The notes: generated from the sequence alone by a model not told the origin. A DNA stretch of 64,000 nucleotides from Gymnothorax reevesii (GCA_029721435.1 CM056583.1:47521120-47585119), one strand, 5' to 3'. Numbered from the stretch's first letter, positions 1 through 12,412 are shown. Numbers and translations are program-made.

Positions 1-401
1 AAAATAAAGTCATTCTACAGCTCACAACATTCAGGGCATGTACACTGGTAGTATGTGTAATAACTTAATCGCAATATATGATATGTAAAAACATGGCCAT
101 ACAGAAACCAGAAGAATCTCCGTCTCTTATTTAATGTCATCAGGGCATCCCCAGTCATATCAATGATTCATATGATTTTTGAAAATTGTTGATCAATCAT
201 CATTGTTGGAGACTATGTATCTGAGTCTATTCATGTGGGTATTAATTAAGCCACCAAACAAAGCAAACATTCACTCACTCGATTACCTTGTAATGGCGTG
301 ATTGAGCATTCACATTTTAAGAGATGCTTTAGAATGAAAGGAACATATTTTGTCCAGAAAGTATTTTTGTTATTGCTGAAGTGAGAAATTAAACCACTTC
401 T
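1..401. other. Gene-free AT-rich sequence
   Basis: No coding signal, splice-bounded exon or repeat terminus was recognised. The short minus-strand open frame at 246-542 has no recognisable motif and runs into the repeat that begins near 402. Confidence 0.5.
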
Positions 402-528
402 GGTCGCACTTTTGGAAGAAGTGTTGCTATTAAAGGCTTTATTCAGCATGAATAATGCCTTCATTAATGAGGTATAATGATAAGCAAATGTCATGCTTTG
501 TAAAGGGTGAAATAGCACATTCTTTTTA

Positions 529-848
529 CCTCCACCAAACAAAGTTGGCGGGAGGTTATGTGATCACCGGCATTTGTTTGTTTGTTTGTCTATCTTCTCT
601 GTTTGCTTGTTTGTTTGCAAGATAATTCAAAAAGTTACAAATGGATTTTGATGAAATTTTCAGACAAGGAGGGTCTTACGACAAGGAACAGGTGATTAGA
701 TTTGGGCCAATCTAGGCTGAAGTGCAGCTGAAATATACGCCAAAGTTCAAGATTTCAAGTCTTTCCAATGGGCCGGAGTTCCAATCGCCGTGCTTTTGGG
801 TTTTGCTGCCACCTGGCGGAGGTCTGCGCTCTCTGAGTGCTTTTCTAG
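529..848. mobile_element. Helitron-like non-autonomous element, copy 1
   Basis: It starts CCTCCACCAAAC after an A and ends CTAG before a T. A GCGCTC/GAGTGC hairpin stands just before the 3' CTAG. The left end is itself a partial palindrome (CCTCC...GGGAGG). Copies at 15,399-15,692 and 55,480-55,781 share the TGTTTGTTTG/TGTCTGTC tract, the Lys/Asn-poor body and the GGCGGAGGT-hairpin-CTAR end. The host foldback copy at 52,078 lacks this insert. There is no target duplication, as expected for Helitrons, but the canonical 5' TC is not present. Confidence 0.6.
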
Positions 849-1074
849 TTCAACATGTGATGCCAGATGTGATATAACTGTTAATATCACTTTGCTCGTT
901 GTTAAATTCTATAAAGGGTGACATTGTCAGCTATGTGACACTGTCATTGTCACATCTGGTATCACATGCTGAATAAAGATGAGTTATGTTGCCCTTTTTA
1001 AAGCATGACATTTGCTCATATATGATTTATGAAGACGCTATGTCTCATTTATGAAGGTATTATACAGTGGGGTG

Positions 1075-2657
1075 CAAAAATTTGGGCACTCCTGGTTTAA
1101 ATGTCTGTTACAATTAATCTCAAAGTGATTGAAAGCAAACCTGAACACTAAATGCTACGAAGTTAAACATGACACCTTTCTGCAAATTTAAGGCAAGGTT
1201 TCTTTTTATTTGAATTTTTCTGAGTTTTTAAATGATAAGAAAGGAAATGGGGCCCTGTGCAAAAGTTTGGGAACCCTTTTGGATTATTCTTTGTTACATT
1301 TTTTAAGGAGATTATCACTAAGGCCCAGATCCAGGTGATTTACCCGTTAGGGCTTCATTGAGTCAGGGGAATATAATTTGAGGGTTGAACTATATATTCT
1401 GAAGTAAGTCCCTGCTTTCTAAAGAATCTGACTGTGGTGGCTGTTGTTAAAAACCATTTGTTCCACTAAACAGTTGTCCAAGGATGTAAAAATCAAATAA
1501 TTAACTTCCGCCAAAAAGGAGAGGGCTACAAAAAAACTCTCAACGTTTCAAACTACTCATTTCCACTGTCAGAAACATCGTAAGAAAATGGAAAATATAT
1601 GGAACAATTGAAGTCAAGGAAAGATGTGGAAGACCAAAAAAAGTTTCAGATAGAATGGCTTGAGAAATGCTCAGAACCCACACATCACTGCAAAAATGAG
1701 TAGCAGACACAGGAGTAGTTGTTCACGGGACAACAAGACAGCATAACTTAAACAGCAAAGAGGTACATGGCAAAGTTGCAAGAAGTTAGCCTTTCCTATG
1801 ACCTCAGCGCAAAATTAAGTGTCTGAAGTATTCAAAAGAAAACCTTGAGAAACATCAAGCCTATTGGGACAATGTGCTTTGGACTGACAAAAACAAAATG
1901 GAACTCTTTGGCCACAACCAAACATGGTATGTTTGGAGAAAAAAAGGGTGAAGCATTTGTAGGGAAGAACACATTGCCAACTGTTTAGCATGGAGGTGGA
2001 TCCATTATGCATTGGGGTTGTATAGGTGCTGGGGGCACAGGCAATATTGTGTGGGTGGAAGGAAGAATGGATTCCACCAAATATCAAGACATTCTAGAGG
2101 TTAATGTTCAAAGCTCAGTTCAGAAATTGAAGTTGAAGAGTCATTGGGTATTCCAGCAAGACAATGACCTGAAGCATACCTCAAAATCCACCATGAAGTA
2201 CCAGGAAAGAGGGATGAAGGTTTTGGAATGGCCATCACAGTCCCAGACTTGAGTATTATTTAAAATCTGAAACATGCCGTGCATGCAAGAAGGCCAGAGA
2301 ATATTTCTGTGCGAGAGGTGTTCTGTCAGGAAGAATGGGGGAAAATTCCAAAGACAAGAATTGAAAAACTCTTAACTGGCTACAGAAAGCATTTGCAAGC
2401 TGTTATAGCTGCCTGAGGAGGAGTTGCAAAGTACTAGCTGACAGGGTTCCCAAAATTTTGCCGAAGGCCGTTTTCCTTGTTTTATTATTTTGAAACTGTA
2501 AAAAGTAAAAAAAAAAAAATTATTCTTGCTTTAAAATGTGATGACATGTGTCATGTTTAACTTTGTAGCATTTAGTGCTCAGGTTTGATTTCAATCACTT
2601 GAAGATTAATTGTAACAAACATTTAAACCAGTGGTGCCCAAATTTTTGCACCCACTG
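1075..2657 (+). mobile_element. Tc1/mariner element with decayed transposase
   Basis: Inverted termini start CAGTGGGGTGCAAAAATTTG and end ...TTTTTGCACCCACTG, flanked by TA. The long arms share AACACTAAATGCTAC and the complementary TAGCATTTAGTGCTC. Length is 1583 bp. Recognisable transposase blocks lie at about 1830-2240: a LWTD-like first acidic block, the GSIMHWGC and FQQDN-type motifs. They are broken by many stops and shifts, so the copy cannot encode a transposase. It sits inside the foldback element 402-2708, whose relative near 53,110 shows the unoccupied site. Confidence 0.88.
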
Positions 2658-3738
2658 TACATGCTGTATAAAGCCTTTACGAGCAACACTTCATCTAAAG
2701 TGTGACTCTTCTTCCTGTTGTGCAACAGAATACTCTCACCAATGCAAACAAAGAAGAGAGAACTTCAGTATGCAAATACAACCAAGGATTACAGGGCAAG
2801 TTTTTGAATTTATTTTTTTTTTAATTCACAGTAGGCAAAGTGGGCCAATAAAGTTAATGTATAATTTTTTTGTATTTTAATGGCCGATGCTGTTAACCCA
2901 AATGTCTTCGATCATGTGACCCTATAGGACCGTCATTGAACTACTATGCACATTGCTGCTTTATGGTCCTCATTAGTAGTAAACCATTAACAAATCAAAA
3001 TGCCTCTCATTTTCAAACGATATAAAACAACTGCAGACTGAAGTGTCGAAATCTGATACTTTCTCAAAATTGATTAATTCTGAGTTTTTTGTTTCTGCGT
3101 ATGCAATGACTTGACAATCAAACTGTCAAGGCTATTCCAACATTCAGTTTCTTTTCCATTTGTATTTATAATGGTTAAGCCTGCATTTTTTTTTTTTACG
3201 TGGGTATAATTTTACGTCGTTATGAATATCTATTATTTTATCAGGGTTTCCATTATTTTTACGAGCAATGTAAATGAGTTTAGGGTGGACATATGAATAA
3301 ATGTGGCACAGTAATATTACATACCTTGTAAATAAATAAAACATGCTATGACTATCATGGAATATTGTACAACTCCATCTTGGGAAACATTGAGATGGTA
3401 TGAAAAATGTACTTGAACACAGGAAGCAGTAATTTCTAAATTTACTTTTTTATATTACTGCTGGCAATAGGAAGATGAGATATAATGTATTGTCTTGACA
3501 TCATAATTTTATTTGTTAACCCTTAAATGCCCAAATATTGTAAAAGTTGAAAGAAAAATCAATGTATTCTGTTAATATGTCAAGGAGAGGGGTTAATAAC
3601 AACCCAATAGCAATTTTTAATTTTTGGGTTCCTTTGACCTCATTTTAGTTTTGTGACATATGTGTCACAATCGGCATTTCGGGGACGTTATTGCTAAAAT
3701 GACTTGAATGATAAAACAGTTGACATATAGCTGAAGTA

Positions 3739-5335
3739 CAAAACCCAAAACCAGTGAAGTTGGCACGTTGTGTAAATCGTAAATAAAAACAGAATACAAT
3801 GATTTGTAAATCCTTTTCAACCTATATTCAATTGAATACACTGCAAAGACAAGTTACTTAATGTTCGAACAGGTAAACATTGTAATTTTTTGCAAATATT
3901 AGCTCATTTGGAATTTGATGCCTGCAACATGTTTCAAAAAAGCAGGCACAAGTGGCAAAAAAGACTTAGAGAGTTGAGGAATGCTCATCAAACAATTTGG
4001 AACATCCCACAGGTGAACGGGCTTATTAGAAACAGGTGGGTGCCATGATTGGGTATAAAAGCAGCTTCCCTGAAATGCTCAGTCATTCACAAACAAGGAT
4101 GGGGCAAGGGTCACTACTTAGTGAACAAATGCGCGAGCTGATTGTCAAACAGTTTAAAAACAACATTCCTCAACGAGCTATTGCAAGAAATTTAGGGATT
4201 TCATCATCTATGGTCCATAATATTGTCTAAAGGTTCAGAGAATCTGGAGAAATCACTGCATGTAAGCAACAAGGCCGAAAACCAACATTGAATGCCCGTG
4301 ACCTTCGATCCCTCAGGCGGTACTGCATCAAAAACCGACATCAGTGTGTAAAGTACATCACCACATGGGCTCAGGAACACTTTAGAAAACCACTGTCAGT
4401 AACTACAGTTCGTCGCTACATCTGCAAATGCAATTTAAAACTCTACAATGCAAAGTGGAAGCCATTTATCAACAGCACCCAGAAACGCCGCCGGCTTCGC
4501 TGGGCCCAAGCTCATCTAAGATGGAGTGTTCTGTGGTCTGACTAGTCCACATTTCAAATTATTTTTGGAAACTGTGGAAGTCGTGTCCTCCGAACCAAAG
4601 AGGAAAAAAACCATCCGGACTGTTATAGGCGCAAAGTTCAAAAGCCAGCATCTGTGATGGTATGGGGGTGTATTAGTGCCCAAGGCATGGGCAACTTACA
4701 CATATGTAAAGGCACCATTAATGCTGAAAGGTACATACAGGTTTTGGAGCAACATATGTTGCCATCCAAGCAACGTCTTTTTCATGGACGCCCCTGCTTA
4801 TTTCAGCAAGACAATGCCAAGCCACATCCTGCATGTGTTACAACAGCATGGCTCCGTAGTAAAAGAGTGCGGGTACTAGACTGGCCTGCCTGTAGTCTAG
4901 ACCTGTCTCCCATTGAAAATGTGTGGCGCATTATGCAGCGTAAAATACGACAACGGAGACCCCGGACTGTTGTACAACTTAAGCTGTACATCAAGCAAGA
5001 ATGGGGAAGAGTTCCACCTGAAAAGCTTCAAAAATTGGTCTCCTCAGTTCCCAAACGTTTACTGAGTGTCGTTAAAAGGAAAGGCGATGTAACACAGTGG
5101 TAAAAAGGCCCCTGTGCCTTTTTACCCTGTGTGTTTTTTGCAATGTGTTGCTGCCTTTAAATTCTAAGTTAATGATTATTAGCAAAAATAAAAAAGTTTC
5201 TCAGTTTGATTATTAAACATCTTGTCTTTGCTGTGTATTCAATTGAATATAAGTTGAAAAGGATTTGCAAATCATTGTATTCTGTTTTTATCTATGATTT
5301 ACACAACGAGCCAAATTCACTGGTTTTGGGTTTTG
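3739..5335 (+). mobile_element. Tc1-like element, 1.6 kb
   Basis: Termini are CAAAACCCAAAACCAGTGAA and the inverse ending GGTTTTGGGTTTTG, flanked by TA (3737-3738 and 5336-5337). Long arms of about 100 bp contain AACAGAATACAATGATTTG and its complement. It encloses a near-complete transposase at 4099-5103. The element interrupts the piggyBac-like copy and is therefore the younger insertion. Confidence 0.9.
4099..5103 (+). pseudogene. Tc1 transposase pseudogene with two in-frame stops
   Basis: A single frame of 335 codons runs from the ATG at 4099 to the TAA at 5101-5103. It is interrupted only by TAA at 4228-4230 and TAG at 4543-4545, with no frameshift. The N-terminus has a helix-turn-helix block (IARNLGISSSMVHNIV). 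The catalytic region shows WSD followed by the second stop, then FQQDNAKPH and SPIENVW. There are 34 residues between the second Asp and the Glu, so it is a DD34E transposase. The second stop falls next to the first catalytic Asp. In its present state it is dead, though only lightly decayed. Confidence 0.88.
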
Positions 5336-5622
5336 TATTAGGCATAACTTGTTTTTCAGTAGCTCACTTGTTTGTTTTTTTTAGCCAGTGATGAATGGGT
5401 GCCCATCTATCGTGTGGATTCCACCTTGAAGGCAGTCATATTGGAAAGGTTAGCTGCTGCAGCCAGTGTAGTGTCAGTTCCACTTTTATGCATCAGATGG
5501 CAGCACTAATGGTCTAAATATGTCACTATGGACCTTAGGTTGCAAAATTCATGTGGGCTCAGTGGTTTTGACAACCCCCAAATCGTGTGACAAATTTGTC
5601 ACAGGGGGCATTTAAGGGTTAA

Positions 5623-6672
5623 TATATATACATCCTTCCCTGTGATTCAGACCTGGAACACAATCCAAAGACTGAGTCTTTTGTTTTAAAAACAAAAGGC
5701 TTTCCAAAGAAAATATTGAAGAAATTTGGATATTCACCCACTATGGTGCATAACTGTTAAAAGATCACTTTCAATGCAATACAGGTCAAATATGATTTAC
5801 TAATTTTTGCTTGAAGTTTTAATGTAATTTTAAAAAAAATATTTCATATGTCTATGTAAAACGTACCACAAGGGCTAAATTGTTGAAATTTTGTAGGAGG
5901 CTCCATCAAGCCATTTTGTCTATCTCATGTGCAAGACCCATAAAATAAATAATATTTCACCACGTCTGGGGCATCTGCAAAGTTTTTTGAATTATCGAGT
6001 ACATTTAGCCCTTCAAAAATGTGATTCAATTTGAGGAAAAAACAAAACTAATTATTCTTGCATTACTGTAGAACCTTCACGCCACTCATTTCTCAAATAC
6101 TAGTGATAATTCATTTCATTACAAAAGGCATTCGCACCACTCATTGCTCAGTTCCTGATAATGATAATGAATAATACTGCAAGTGGCGATTATCGTGATC
6201 CCACAGCAGGAGTTGTACGTTGTTACATTCTGAATTATTTAGACGAGTCAGCGGGTGAACACGAGAAGGGGGAATTTTGTGAATTGGTGATATTAGATGC
6301 GTTAAGGCATGCAAGTTTAAATGTCATCGGTTTGTGGTTCTTGAAATACAGGACAAATTGTATCCCAATAACTGTTCAATGCACAGGCAGCATGGTGGCA
6401 TTCTCTTCTGTGACAGAAATGCAGCCAAAATTTATTAGGATAAGAGCAGTTGTATGCCTAAATTGTCATCGGGTTCTTTGCAGTTGGCCAAGAAGTATGT
6501 ACAGAAAATAGAAAATGCCATTTGGCTGCTATTTTATTAAGCTAATTAAGAATTTTGAAAATGTAAGATGGGGCCAAATATAATTAGGCTACGCCAAATT
6601 TCGAATTTTTGGCTTGAAGGGACTGTGTCTGCGCATTTGCATGACGAAGCAATAAACTTGAAAACGTTAGGC
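5623..6672. other. No supported gene
   Basis: AT-rich sequence. An open frame at 6161-6511 (+, 116 codons) has no recognisable domain, no splice context and no composition unlike its surroundings, so it is treated as chance. No repeat termini were identified. Confidence 0.4.
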
Positions 6673-6882
6673 CAAGGGTCACTAACCCTGTTCCTGGAGG
6701 GCTACCATCCTGTAGGTTTCTGCTCTCCAATTCGGCACACCTGATTCAATTAATTAGCTACTTAATTGCCCAGCTCGTGATCTTGTTAAGTAGCTAATTA
6801 GTTGAATCAGGTGTGCTGAATAGGAGGTAGAGCAGAAAGCTAAAGGATGGTAACCCACCAGGAACAGGATTGGTGACCCCTG
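6673..6882. mobile_element. hAT-type MITE (foldback, 210 bp)
   Basis: Termini CAAGGGTCACTAACCCTG and the inverse ending GATTGGTGACCCCTG enclose a long imperfect palindrome (GCACACCTGATTCAATTAAT against ATTAGTTGAATCAGGTGTGC). The flanks CGTTAGGC and CGTTAGAC form an 8-bp direct repeat with one mismatch, as for hAT insertions. It has no coding content. Confidence 0.8.
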
Positions 6883-8061
6883 CGTTAGACCATTTAAAGT
6901 TTATAGGTGCCTTAGTTTTGAGTTTCCAAAGAAACATATGTAAAGAAAAAAAAAAATTTAATTTGAACCATATGCTTCCAGACATTGGAGCAAAAACGTG
7001 CTTATTGTGGTGTCCGTTACGGACGGAAATAGGTCATTTTACTTTCGCCAGTCATTCAATCTGTTTGTCAATTGCGTTTCGCTGGATTAAAAAAAAAAAT
7101 CAGAACAAAAACAATAGTACTACTTCAACAGCTTCGCTGCTTGAACCATGGGCTTGAGCCTATGTAGTTCTTAGTTCTATTTCGAGGGACTCTAAGATCC
7201 TCAAATCTGAACAAAAACAAAGAGTTTCCGTTGTATCTTGACTAAACGAACTCCAGTTCCCAGACGTCTGACTGGAAAGTACCTCGTAGGCGTCCGTAGT
7301 GCCTTCTTCGCATATTTTTCCCAAGGCACAAATGCGATTGTGCAGTTGGAGACTGGAACCTTGGAAACGATGAGGTAACTCGCTGAATGAATTTATTTAA
7401 TTTTCAACATCACTTCGTGAAAGCTGGTAATCCTGCTGGTTTCGGATTACCCAAAATATTTAGAACAAGCTTGAATCCTCTTCCTTCGTTTGGGTTCCGA
7501 GCTATCTTAGCTTGCTATCCTCGGACTGCTGTTGTTGCGTCGAGTACACCTCAGTTGCTAATGTTAGGCGTTACCTTTGCTAACCAGGGAGCTGATGAAT
7601 TCCTAAATGAAGTTTGGAGGGAGACATCATCGTGTACATGGGCTACGTGCAATGCGGGTCTCATGTTGAGACATTTTGGAGTAGCTAGGTAAATCTTAAT
7701 GGGGCGAACGTTAACTTGAAATTAGCAAGACATGAAGATTTGCCGCTAAATTAGCCAGGCTACTCGTAGTAAGCTAAACTACGTTAGTGTTACTTTGCCC
7801 AAGTGAATACACTTGCCTTTGCTAATAAGCCAGTGGTAGGTGACTTGTTTTCTGACTTTGCTTGCCTGAAAGAGACGGAATGAACTCAAACGGATGAACA
7901 AATCGACTAGCTAGCGAAAGAACCGGCTAACAGGATGGTTAGGCGTGCGCTGAAGTTAGCTGGCTAAAGCCGCGAGACGCGTGTGATATCTTATTTGCGA
8001 TGACTTTCAATGTAATCTGCCGTGCGAAAAATTCGTTTCGCGTCCGGTGTGAAAGTGGCCT
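6883..8061. other. Gene-free; possible upstream exon or promoter near 7.2-7.4 kb
   Basis: Sequence at about 7240-7373 is richer in CpG than its surroundings and ends in a donor-like GATGAG|GTAACT at 7373. The KLHL8 start codon lies in an exon preceded by an acceptor (16,880), so at least one upstream non-coding exon must exist. This is one candidate, but nothing shows that it is transcribed. The open frame at 7387-7692 is not recognisable. Confidence 0.2.
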
Positions 8062-8306
8062 AAAGGTGCCCTATTATGCCACCAGGTACACAGCTAATTA
8101 GCCATTATGAGCCAGTTCTAAGGCTTCCCTACCTAACATCACAAGGGGGAGTGACCATCCAGAATAATGAAATCTGATTCACTGCTGAAGGTGATCAGTT
8201 CTTCTGGTTGGTTACTTCCCCATGTGATGTCAAGAGGGAAAATATTTTGAAATGGCTTGTAATGACTAATTAGCTGTGTGCGCCTGGTGACATGATGGGG
8301 GACCTT
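8062..8306. mobile_element. Foldback MITE, about 245 bp
   Basis: The inverted ends are AAAGGTGCCCTATTATGCCA and the complement of TGACATGATGGGGGACCTTT. A second paired block (CAGCTAATTAG against CTAATTAGCTG) lies inside. There is no coding sequence. The superfamily is uncertain because the flanking duplication is unclear. Confidence 0.6.
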
Positions 8307-11300
8307 TTAACGCGAACTTTGCCTCGTAGTCTGACTGTACATCATTGTGTTAGCTAGAATGGAATCACAGGGTGTCCCACCCTTGCGACCAGGTCAACCT
8401 GGCCAAGATGAAACCACCTTCGGAAGTGGTTCCTCCCACTGAACTGGCTTGTTGCAAACAAGATAAATAATTGATGGGTATTTTGCGCCATTTACACAGA
8501 CAGAAGGGTCAAAGACACCACTTCAATTCAAAACGCCACATTTAATTATACACGAAACTCCTCCTAAATATACGGCTGTACTTGCATCGCAACATGAGCG
8601 CATTAGTATATTTGGTTCACCTAAGGGAACAGCACTTAAAAGAAAATCATGGCATTATTGAAACCTCAAACCTAAATGAATTTAGTGTTGCACTTTGTCA
8701 CAGGGAAAACCGAAAGTGATCTTGGATGACGCTCGCGCCAAGTGCGGACTGCCTCGATTTAAACCATCCTGAAGAATTCTGGGAACAGCAGAACGACGTC
8801 TCAAATGCCTTGGACTCAATGCAAGCCTGACGATAGTACTTTTATTTATTAAAATCGGTGATGCCACAAGTTTATTTAGCTTGTTTAGAATAGAGATTCT
8901 CCAAGAATGGGCTCTAGTGGAAAGACTGGCCATTTCCCCGGCCTTCAGTATTCAGTAGGTGGTTAGATTGTGTTGGGAGATCAAGTCCTGCGCCCCATCT
9001 GCTGATCTACCTTATCAGTTTTTCAGCCATGTCTCAGTGTTACAGTACCAAGTATATTTTCTGGAGTAACTGAATGAGTATGAGAATGCACATCAGTATC
9101 AAAATCTTTTTTCTTTAACGTAAGAGATCTCAGCTGGCAAACAGTAGTGCTGGAATTAGCCTCCCCCCACTCATTCTGGTAATATAATATAACATATGAC
9201 CAATCATTTCTCGTATGAGAGCTGCATATGTAAAAACTTTGAATAACGAAACTTACATTCAGAAGCCTTTTTGATGTTTGGCCTGTATCGCAGAAATCTG
9301 CGTTTCGTTGCTCGCCTCGCAAAATCAGAACACTATAAACATGATTAAAATGACTTGTAGGGAATCGCCATCTATGCGATCAAGAGACAAGCACTTTCGA
9401 CGTGCCAGTACTGTTAGCTTTTACACATAGTTTGTATCAGCTGCAGTAGAAGGAATATCATCTTAAATTAATTATTAATAGGAATATTCACCCAATTCTA
9501 CCACTTGTATGAAACATGTCTCCATTAGAATTGAATAGTCCGTCCACCGGGCTCTGATTTCAGGAAAGGGGCAAGAAGGTAATAATGTCTTGTGCCACAT
9601 CAAGGGGGTCGGCTGGGGATGAAATCTGCCGACAGTTCTAAGAGCGGAAAGCTGACGATATGATTCTTAAATATGTGGAGCCACGATTACAGTGATGTAT
9701 GTAGCCTACATGTATTTCTTTCAGGCTATATTTACTCAAATTCCCGAATTCTGATATACAAGTTTCTATCGCTGACGCACACCGGAACGAATAAAAACTA
9801 CTTAAATGGGCTTTGAAAGAGGCATTTCATTTAACAAATCAGTGCAAGGCAGAGCATTTTGAATCACACAACAGTGAATAAAATGCTCTTGGACACCTAC
9901 ATTGCAAATACAATTGCTGACCTCCCTCTAAAACAACTTTATTCAACTCTTGTTCAATGGACAGTGCCCAGTTGCGCACACACGCTATGAGACTTTGCTA
10001 TGGCGCCAATGCTAAGACAGAAGTGCACGGATTGGTCATATGTTCTTGAGTTTATATATGAGCCCAATTCGCGCCCAGGCTGCAGCACATCATTTCAAAG
10101 AATTAAAGTCAAATCGACTTTGCAGATTTTCGGGACAACTATTGTTATCTCTACAAATTCTCTCACATATAGGCAACTTAATGCTGGAAACGGCCGGACC
10201 CGTCTCAAATCAGACTTATCTGTCACAGCGTCTCGGGTAAACATTGCTCGTCTCAAAGAAGGGGAGAAGGCCGGCTGGCTAACACTATGCTGGACATGGC
10301 TGATGATGATGATGAGGATGATAATGTGGTTTCGTAGGACCACAGTGTAAGCAAGTCCAGAGGTTTTTTTGTTGTCCTTGCCCCCTTTCACGTGTGAGTT
10401 ATTTATTTACTCATGTTTATATTTATGTTTAAATGAAGAGACAACAAAAACTGAGGTCAGTTAATTAGCTAGCTAGCTTACCCAGGCTAGCTGGATGATG
10501 CAAATTCTGGGCTTGATGATTCTGTTTGAGGAAGCTGTATTAATGACAAAAATATTTTGAACTTTGCTAGGTTTTGTGATGGAGCTAATTTTTAATAGGT
10601 CGCATTAAGCTTGCTAGTTAACGTCTAATCTAGGCCAGGGGTCTCAATGTCTGTCACAAGGCCCTACTGGAGGTTGAGTTTGGTCCTACCACATTTTCAG
10701 TTACAATCCAAGAATTTTGACTGGGTTTTAATTTTTCTTAATTGCTCTATTTATGTTTATGAAGATCATTTATCCTTTTAAAGGTGTCCTTTGTAATCGA
10801 CAGCCAAAAGTTAAATTCATACTCTACACACTCCAAAGAAAAAGGGGGCAGCATACCTGCAGAAAGTGAGTTGGTCTACCCTAGTGTAACATTCGAGAAA
10901 CTGCGCAGTTCCTCCTCCCATCAAGCCTGCTATCCATGCTTCACCCCCACCTTCCCAATGACCCCAGAGCCATAGCCGACTATGTGCAATCCAAACGGGG
11001 CCGCTCTGACTTCAAAACTCCGAGATATTAGCACATGAACAAACGTCAGTTGATGTCAAGTGATTATGTACTATGACATCTTCAAGCTACTCCCCTTCAC
11101 CCGATCCAGTAAATATGTCCAAATTACGTGTCATTGTTCAAAATAAATTGATTAGCGAGATAACATTCGCTGCTGTTCTCAAGCTGGCGTCAACGTAACA
11201 TTAGCTAATGTTATGCGCTAATGCTGAACCAACATTTGCGTGAATACATTTATCTAATTCCCGACTACCATAACCAGTCTCTGATCCCAAAATCAATTGG

Positions 11301-12412
11301 CCAGTCGATTGCCACTGTTCGTTGACCATCACTTTACTGTAACTTACGTCGTCACAACAGTTATAAAATTACAGTTCAAAATTATGAAGTAATCTTAGCT
11401 GCTCATGTTCAAGTAAAACTAGGGACAAGTACATTTTGGGACATTATGTATGCCGCCCGCCTGATGCTAATTTCACAGTATGCTACCAGTTTGCCTGATA
11501 TGCAGTTTTCATTAGCAAGACCTCTAGCAATCAAGTAGCTATCATTAGTGGCAACTAAACATTGTCATGTTTCATTACATTATGCAATGTTTTCCGTTAC
11601 GTTTTGTGCATTCATTAAGGGTTCATTATCATCGAAGTCATTTCAAGACTATTGCCTAATGTACTTTCCACATGATTGACCTCAGGTTGAAGTACGCCCT
11701 CAAGCCGTGCGATTTATTCGTGCACTGGAGTGTGGCTGCTGCAGCACTATACCTTGTCATCTTTTTTATGTCATCATTGCCGTTATTTCTTCATTCTTTT
11801 GCTGTGTCTAGCTCATTTTTGGATATTATGGCCTCAATTCTAACTCAGGGCACCTTTAAGAGCAGTTGTGCAATGCAAGTGTTTACTTGCATAAAACGAA
11901 GGTACAATTTTTGCTGATGAATTAAAGAATCATTTGGCTTCTAATTAGTGATTTTGGATAAGTGAAAGGTTATAACAGTTGATGCGCTTTGTGTGTAATA
12001 TCCATAACGCCAGACGATTAGAGAGTGCGTCGAACTGTTAAAACTGCTGGATTTGGAAATTGCTCATAATTCTGTTAAACTACAAAGACCTAATTAAGAG
12101 ATGAGATGTTTACAACTGTGAATTGGGTTGAAACAAAAACTGGCATTCTTGGAACTAATGTTGAGAACCACTGGTTTAGGTTGTCTATTAGTTTGACACG
12201 CTCATGTTTCTGTCCTGGTGTTTGCAAGCAATGTGAAGTTTTTATTTACCAGCAGAGGCACTCATTGTCTAAAGCCGCTTTTCCACGCAACACTTTAGGT
12301 ATTGTTTATCTAGAACTGGCACGCAAAGTGTACAGACTGGTACTTAAACCGTATATCTGCTTTGAATTGCCACTGCCGACAGTGCTCTCCAATGTAGGTG
12401 GGGTTGTTACCA
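8307..12412. other. 4.1 kb without a supported gene
   Basis: Only short, motif-free open frames occur (for example 10,000-10,350 +). Small simple repeats are present: TGATGATGATGATGAGGATG near 10,300 and GCTAGCTAGCTTA near 10,470. Any KLHL8 5' non-coding exon could lie here but none can be placed. Confidence 0.4.

Larger units (their letters stand above)
402..2708. mobile_element. Long-TIR foldback element, copy 1, split by two later insertions
   Basis: The outer ends are inverted. The left end reads into ...GAAGTGTTGCT and AAAGGCTTTAT. The right end reads ...AAAGCCTTTACGAGCAAC, then ACTTCATCTAAAGTGTGA. The same family is present at 52,078-53,154 with clearer ends. The inverted arms exceed 100 bp and have no visible coding content, as in a non-autonomous foldback transposon. 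A Helitron-like element (529-848) and a Tc1 element (1075-2657) interrupt it, and the other copy is uninterrupted at both of those positions. The superfamily is not determined because no clean target duplication could be fixed. Confidence 0.72.
3516..5622. mobile_element. TTAA-flanked piggyBac-like element carrying a nested Tc1
   Basis: The outer termini are a perfect 13-bp inverted repeat, CCCTTAAATGCCC at 3520 and GGGCATTTAAGGG ending at 5618. Each is flanked by TTAA (3516-3519 and 5619-5622), the hallmark target of piggyBac transposons. Subterminal GTGACATATGTGTCAC and GTGACAAATTTGTCAC palindromes occur on both sides. Without the Tc1 at 3739-5335 the host element is about 0.5 kb and has no coding capacity, so it is a MITE-like derivative. 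Confidence 0.78.

Noticed and set aside
6161..6511. 116-codon + frame
   Set aside because: No domain, no splice sites framing it and no homologue recognised. It could not be told from chance.
10000..10350. 116-codon + frame, with overlapping frames on both strands
   Set aside because: Open in several frames at once and ends in a GATGAT simple repeat; no coding signature.
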